A DNA stretch of 64,000 bases from JAFLTL01 sp964389525 (GTDB lineage: Bacteria; Bacteroidota; Bacteroidia; Bacteroidales; Muribaculaceae): NCBI GenBank assembly GCA_964389525.1, contig CAYMEX010000010.1:31704-95703 (forward strand), read 5' to 3'. This document shows, piece after piece, positions 60,599 through 64,000 of this stretch (position 1 is its first letter; each line of letters starts with the position of its first letter). Both the position numbers and the translations under genes were made by a program. Under the pieces are notes generated by a model. The model was given only the letters and a program-made list of their open reading frames with translations. It was not told the DNA's origin and did not search any database.

Positions 60599-61351
60599 AT
60601 GCCGCCACGTATCTCAGTCATAATACTCACGACCGACAATCAGTGCGACACCACGCTCCGGTGTCTCGCCCACCTCGCCCCCCTGCCAAGCGACATTGAG
60701 GTGATACTCGTCGACAACGGCTCGACCGACAACGCAGCCGGCAAGATCAGCGCACTCTATCCCGGCATCATCATGATACGCAACCACAAAAACCTCGGTG
60801 TGGCTTGTGGACGCAACATAGGCATCCGCCACGCGTCAGGCAACTACATCATGTTTCTCGACAACGACACCATCCCGTCGGTAAATGCTATCCATGCGCT
60901 CGCCGGATACCTCGACAGTCACCCCTCCTGCGCCCTCGTGGCTCCGCGTCTCATAGACCGCGATGGAAATGTTCAGCGGTCATTCCGTCCCTACCCCGGT
61001 CTGCTGGAAAAAATCAGATCTGCTATTGGGGTTATATCCGACATTGTGCCGCCCTGCAAAGTCCCTGACACTTCTGTTTCTCCGACATACGTCATTGGGG
61101 CCGCGCAACTTGTCCGACGCTCTGTTTTTGACCGGGTCGGACCGCTTGACAGCCGCATTTTCTACGGCCCCGAAGACGCCGATCTGTGCCTGCGCATATG
61201 GCAGTCAGGCATCGGCTCTGTCGTCTGTCTTCACGATGTCGTCATCACGCACGACTGGCGCAGGGCATCACGCAGGTTTTTCTCCCCATTGTGGTGGAAG
61301 CATCTGCGATCTCTCGCCCGTTTCTACTACACCCACCGGCGTCTGCTCTGA
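60599..61351 (+). CDS. Family 2 glycosyltransferase
   Basis: 250 residues, GT-A fold. ISVIILTTDNQ at the N-terminus, VILVDNGSTDN, RNHKNLGVACGRNIG and the metal-binding Asp88-Asn-Asp90 in IMFLDNDT are the GT2 hallmarks, with GPEDADLCLRIW further on. It has no membrane helices. It is coupled to the radical SAM gene (stop and start 2 bp apart) and converges on nhaC with a 6-bp gap and no visible terminator. Confidence 0.9.
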   Translation: MPPRISVIILTTDNQCDTTLRCLAHLAPLPSDIEVILVDNGSTDNAAGKISALYPGIIMIRNHKNLGVACGRNIGIRHASGNYIMFLDNDTIPSVNAIHALAGYLDSHPSCALVAPRLIDRDGNVQRSFRPYPGLLEKIRSAIGVISDIVPPCKVPDTSVSPTYVIGAAQLVRRSVFDRVGPLDSRIFYGPEDADLCLRIWQSGIGSVVCLHDVVITHDWRRASRRFFSPLWWKHLRSLARFYYTHRRLL

Positions 61352-61357
61352 CGTCTG

Positions 61358-62863
61358 TCATTCGTCTGCCAGAACCATGCGCTTTCGGTTCCTCCGCTCG
61401 GTTATCCACGCAGCCGCGATCGACATTAACGGACTCATCAGATTGAACACACAGAAAGGCAGGTAGGCAAGTGTAGCGACACCGAGCACAGTCGATTGGG
61501 TGAGACCGCATGAGTTCCACGGCACAAGCACCGACGTCACCGATGTCGAGTCCTCTACCGTGCGGCTTAGCACCTTTGGTGCCATACCTTTACGGCCATA
61601 GAGATCAGAATATACATTTGCATTGAGTATGATCGACAGATACTGGTCAGAAGTCGCGCAGTTCAGGAATACGCCTGTACCCACTGTCGCCGAAACAATA
61701 CCGCAACGCGAGTGCAGATGCTTCAGAAATACCCCGGTTATTGCCGAGATCATACCCGCACCGAGCATTATGCCGCCAAAAAACATCCCCGAGAGCACAA
61801 GCAGTATCGTGGGCATCATCCCCTTTATTCCGCCGGTCGACGTCAGACTTTGGAGTATTTCATCATCGACAGAAGCCGAAGTCCCGACACAAAGTGCCTT
61901 ACCTGTTTCAAGAAGCTGGTCGATCGCGCCTGAGGCCGATCCGCCTCCCTGAAACACAAATACTCCGACGCAGCCCGCAAGAGTTGAAAGTATCAGAGTA
62001 TTTCGGGTCGACACCTTGAAAGCAAGAATTACAAGCGTCAGCAGCGGTATTAGCAGCGTCCACGCGCTTATTCTGTACATGCTCTCAAGTCCGGCGATCA
62101 GAGTCTGTGCGTTCTCCTCTGCTGCCGCGGGAGTCGCGAAAAGACCCACTGCTCCGAACACCGCAAGCGCGATCCCGAGCGCCGGGAGCGACGTGTTCAT
62201 CATGTTGCGGATGTGGGTGAACAGATCCACACCGCACGACGAGGAGGCCAATACCGTAGTGTCGCTGAGTGGCGAGACCTTGTCGCCGAAATATGCACCC
62301 GATATGATCGCGCCTGCCACAAGCGGCGGATAATAGCCCATTGCCTCGCCGATACCGATAAACGCCACGCCGATTGTGGCGATAGTAGTCCATGAGCTTC
62401 CCGAAAGCACCGACACACATGCGCATACCACACATGCCACAAGCGGAAATATACTCGGATTGATAAGCTCAAGGCCATACACGATAAGAGTCGGAACCAC
62501 GCCGCTTGCCATCCACGACACCGTCACTGTCGCAATAAGCGCGAGTATAGGCACGGCAGGCAATATCTGCGCCGAGCAAAGCTTCAGCCCACGCCTATAT
62601 TCGGCACCCGGTTGACGGTAAAACACTAAAGAAACCGTCAGTGCCACGAAAGCACACAGCAGAAGCACGCCCCAGCTCCAGTCCTGTACAAAACCCGTAC
62701 CACCCATATTCACAAGCAGTCCGATCATCATAAAAAGCACGGCGAACGGTATAAGAGCCACCTTCACTCCGGGTGTTTTATTTTTGTTGTTCCTTTCCAA
62801 TACAAGAAATTTTTTTAGGTTGCACGACACACATATCCCAGCCCGTCGCGGAAACCGATTCAT
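61358..62863 (-). CDS. nhaC: Na+/H+ antiporter NhaC
   Basis: 501 residues from the furthest ATG, about 11-12 membrane helices. ISGAYFGDKVSPLSDTTVLAS and LVPWNSCGL are NhaC-family signatures. The first 21 codons are not typical of the family and begin only about 4 nt after the predicted transcription start, so the real start may be the TTG at 62800 (LERNNKNKTPGVKV). It exports Na+ in exchange for protons at the inner membrane. Confidence 0.88.
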   Translation of the reverse strand: MNRFPRRAGICVSCNLKKFLVLERNNKNKTPGVKVALIPFAVLFMMIGLLVNMGGTGFVQDWSWGVLLLCAFVALTVSLVFYRQPGAEYRRGLKLCSAQILPAVPILALIATVTVSWMASGVVPTLIVYGLELINPSIFPLVACVVCACVSVLSGSSWTTIATIGVAFIGIGEAMGYYPPLVAGAIISGAYFGDKVSPLSDTTVLASSSCGVDLFTHIRNMMNTSLPALGIALAVFGAVGLFATPAAAEENAQTLIAGLESMYRISAWTLLIPLLTLVILAFKVSTRNTLILSTLAGCVGVFVFQGGGSASGAIDQLLETGKALCVGTSASVDDEILQSLTSTGGIKGMMPTILLVLSGMFFGGIMLGAGMISAITGVFLKHLHSRCGIVSATVGTGVFLNCATSDQYLSIILNANVYSDLYGRKGMAPKVLSRTVEDSTSVTSVLVPWNSCGLTQSTVLGVATLAYLPFCVFNLMSPLMSIAAAWITERRNRKRMVLADE

Positions 62864-63013
62864 TAATACTCTGCAAATTTAACGTCTTACATCCATAACT
62901 CTATGTGTTAAATGGCAAATCATTTCATTTTTCATCCAAAACAACTTAATAAAGCTGAAAATACCACGCAGGCAACGGTCTGCCGCTGCAAGAGTTTTTC
63001 GATGTCTCGGTGG

Positions 63014-63041
63014 CGCTACAGCAGCTATATTAGCTATCCTC
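63014..63041. repeat. AGCTAT tract
   Basis: An isolated copy of the AGCAGCTAT word series, followed by CCTCCC as at 1973 and 58715. Confidence 0.65.
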
Positions 63042-63185
63042 CCGTGGCTTTGCATCCACCGCTCGCCGCCGCGGGTTGCACCTCCCATCATCGCATCGCG
63101 CCCCGCATGTGTTAATTAATGCTAAAAATCATACATTCCCGACCTATATCACTCACCGCTTGTGCACTTTTCGACAGAAAAGTAC

Positions 63186-63193
63186 TAAATTTG
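63186..63193 (+). promoter_or_regulatory. Probable -7 box for rimP-nusA
   Basis: TAAATTTG on the plus strand, 50 nt before the rimP ATG. There is a TTG at about -33 with a slightly long (23-nt) spacer. Confidence 0.5.
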
Positions 63194-63243
63194 CATAGAG
63201 CATTCAAGAGGAGGCCGCGGCTTCCTCTATTTTGTTATAGAAA

Positions 63244-63711
63244 ATGATAGACAGATCGCAGATTATACCCATAGTAGAGCAGGCCATCGAGGGAACGGAC
63301 ATGTACCTCGTCGACGTCTGCATCGAGCCGGGAAACCGCATTGTCGTGGAGATCGACTCCCCCGGTGCGATGGACGTCGAGTCATGTGCGCGTGTTAGCC
63401 GCACCATAGAGAGTGCGCTCGACCGCGACAAAGAAGACTTCGAGCTTGAAGTCGGATCGGCAGGCATCACATCACCATTCAAAGTCAGACAACAGTACCT
63501 GAAGAATATCGGAAACGAAATCGAGGTGCTCACAACCGACGGAAAGAAACTCAAAGGCACACTCGCCGCTGTTAATGCCGACGACTACGTCATTGAGATT
63601 CCGACCAAAGAAAAAGCCCCGGGAGCAAAACGACCCACACTTGTCATGAAACCCGTGACAATAACGTTCGACATGACGAAAACTGCACGCTACGTCATCA
63701 CATTCAAGTAA
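63244..63711 (+). CDS. rimP: Ribosome maturation factor RimP
   Basis: 155 residues with the N-terminal alpha/beta domain (IVEQAIEGTDMYLVDVCIEPGNRIVVEIDSPG, ESCARVSRTIESALD, FELEVGSAGITSPF) and the C-terminal SH3-like domain (EIEVLTTDGKKLKGTL). It acts in maturation of the 30S subunit. It is followed 42 bp later by nusA, the standard bacterial order. Confidence 0.95.
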   Translation: MIDRSQIIPIVEQAIEGTDMYLVDVCIEPGNRIVVEIDSPGAMDVESCARVSRTIESALDRDKEDFELEVGSAGITSPFKVRQQYLKNIGNEIEVLTTDGKKLKGTLAAVNADDYVIEIPTKEKAPGAKRPTLVMKPVTITFDMTKTARYVITFK

Positions 63712-63753
63712 AACACGAATTAAACGAACACCAATCGACACTATACCACAACG

Positions 63754-64000
63754 ATGGCAAAGAAGATAGACGCCACCCCAAATATGGTGGAAAGCTTCGC
63801 TGAGTTCAAGGAGCTTAAAAATATCGATAAGACAACCATGATCAGCGTGTTGGAGGAGTCATTCCGCAACGTGCTGGCTAAGATGTTTGGTACCGACGAA
63901 AACCTCGACGTCATCATGAACCCAGACAAGGGAGACGTTCAGATTTTCCAGAACCTCGAGGTTGTCCCCGACGGTGAAGTCACAAACCCCAACCTCCAGA
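63754..64000 (+). CDS. nusA: Transcription factor NusA, 5' part
   Basis: Starts at ATG 63754 (MAKKIDATPNMVESFAEFKE) and is cut by the right window edge after about 82 residues. KTTMISVLEESFRNVLAKMF and the following strand-rich segment are the N-terminal RNA-polymerase-binding domain. NusA controls pausing, termination and antitermination. Its position after rimP confirms the call. Confidence 0.92.
   Translation, partial: MAKKIDATPNMVESFAEFKELKNIDKTTMISVLEESFRNVLAKMFGTDENLDVIMNPDKGDVQIFQNLEVVPDGEVTNPNLQ

Larger units (their letters stand above)
62864..63243. other. Intergenic stretch between nhaC and rimP
   Basis: It holds the -7 box TAAATTTG for nhaC (minus strand, 62881-62874), an AGCTAT tract at 63014-63041 (GCTACAGCAGCTATATTAGCTAT), and the -7 box TAAATTTG for rimP (plus strand, 63186-63193). 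No gene was seen. Confidence 0.6.

Noticed and set aside
1..64000. tRNA or rRNA genes
   Set aside because: No T-arm-like GGTTCGAATC segment with matching acceptor stem and no rRNA-like sequence was noticed in any gap; a covariance search would settle it.

Overview
The window reads as Bacteroidota, order Bacteroidales, most likely a Muribaculaceae-type gut genome from a metagenome assembly. The evidence is: many intergenic elements matching the Bacteroidales promoter consensus (TTTG, about 19-22 nt, TAnnTTTG); a complex I locus without nuoEFG and with a fused nuoCD; the ATP synthase order atpDCBEFHAG with a signal-peptide-bearing subunit a and a very short epsilon; a DUF4831 gene; the ftsK-lolA-trxB and rimP-nusA neighbourhoods; SusC-type plug sequence; and secreted glycosidases. 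A 100-N scaffold gap at 40437-40536 shows this is a draft assembly. The family-level call is an inference.

Layout. 1-1046: 3' part of a GH43 glycosidase. 1047-2965: gene-free repeat field of short hairpins and AGCTAT-rich tracts. 2966-3613: lone TonB-plug protein. 3890-21571 (minus strand): one long energy locus in transcription order nuoA-B-CD-H, atpD-C-B-E-F-H-A-G, nuoI-J-K-L-M-N. The whole F1Fo ATP synthase set therefore lies inside the 11-subunit-type complex I set, behind one clear promoter at 21642-21672. 21845-26400 (plus): nnr, DUF4831, FecCD permease and SurA/PpiC-like lipoprotein. 26420-29214 (minus): gluQ and phosphoglucomutase. 29445-33846 (plus): ftsK, lolA-like, trxB. 33927-38934 (minus): GH20, TrmH-type methyltransferase and GH36. 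39130-39756: lipoprotein. 39757-40647: second repeat field with the gap. 40648-46311 (minus): six-gene run from nfo to two metallo-beta-lactamase-fold hydrolases. 46564-50347 (minus): cutC, transglutaminase-like and DUF695 genes with 4-bp overlaps. 50942-53784 (plus): MINPP-type phosphatase and guaA. 53851-55955 (minus): probable MATE remnant and a CbbX/SpoVK-type AAA+ gene. 56476-58363 (minus): cysE and cysK. 59152-61351 (plus): radical SAM and GT2 genes. 61358-62863 (minus): nhaC. 63244-64000 (plus): rimP and the start of nusA.

The most unusual non-coding content is a vocabulary of small hairpins with different stems but mostly GNA or GNNA loops, strung together with AGCTAT-rich tracts in several gene-free stretches. 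The same AGCTAT word also occurs in frame inside the ftsK linker. No rRNA, tRNA, CRISPR array, prophage or complete insertion sequence was recognised.
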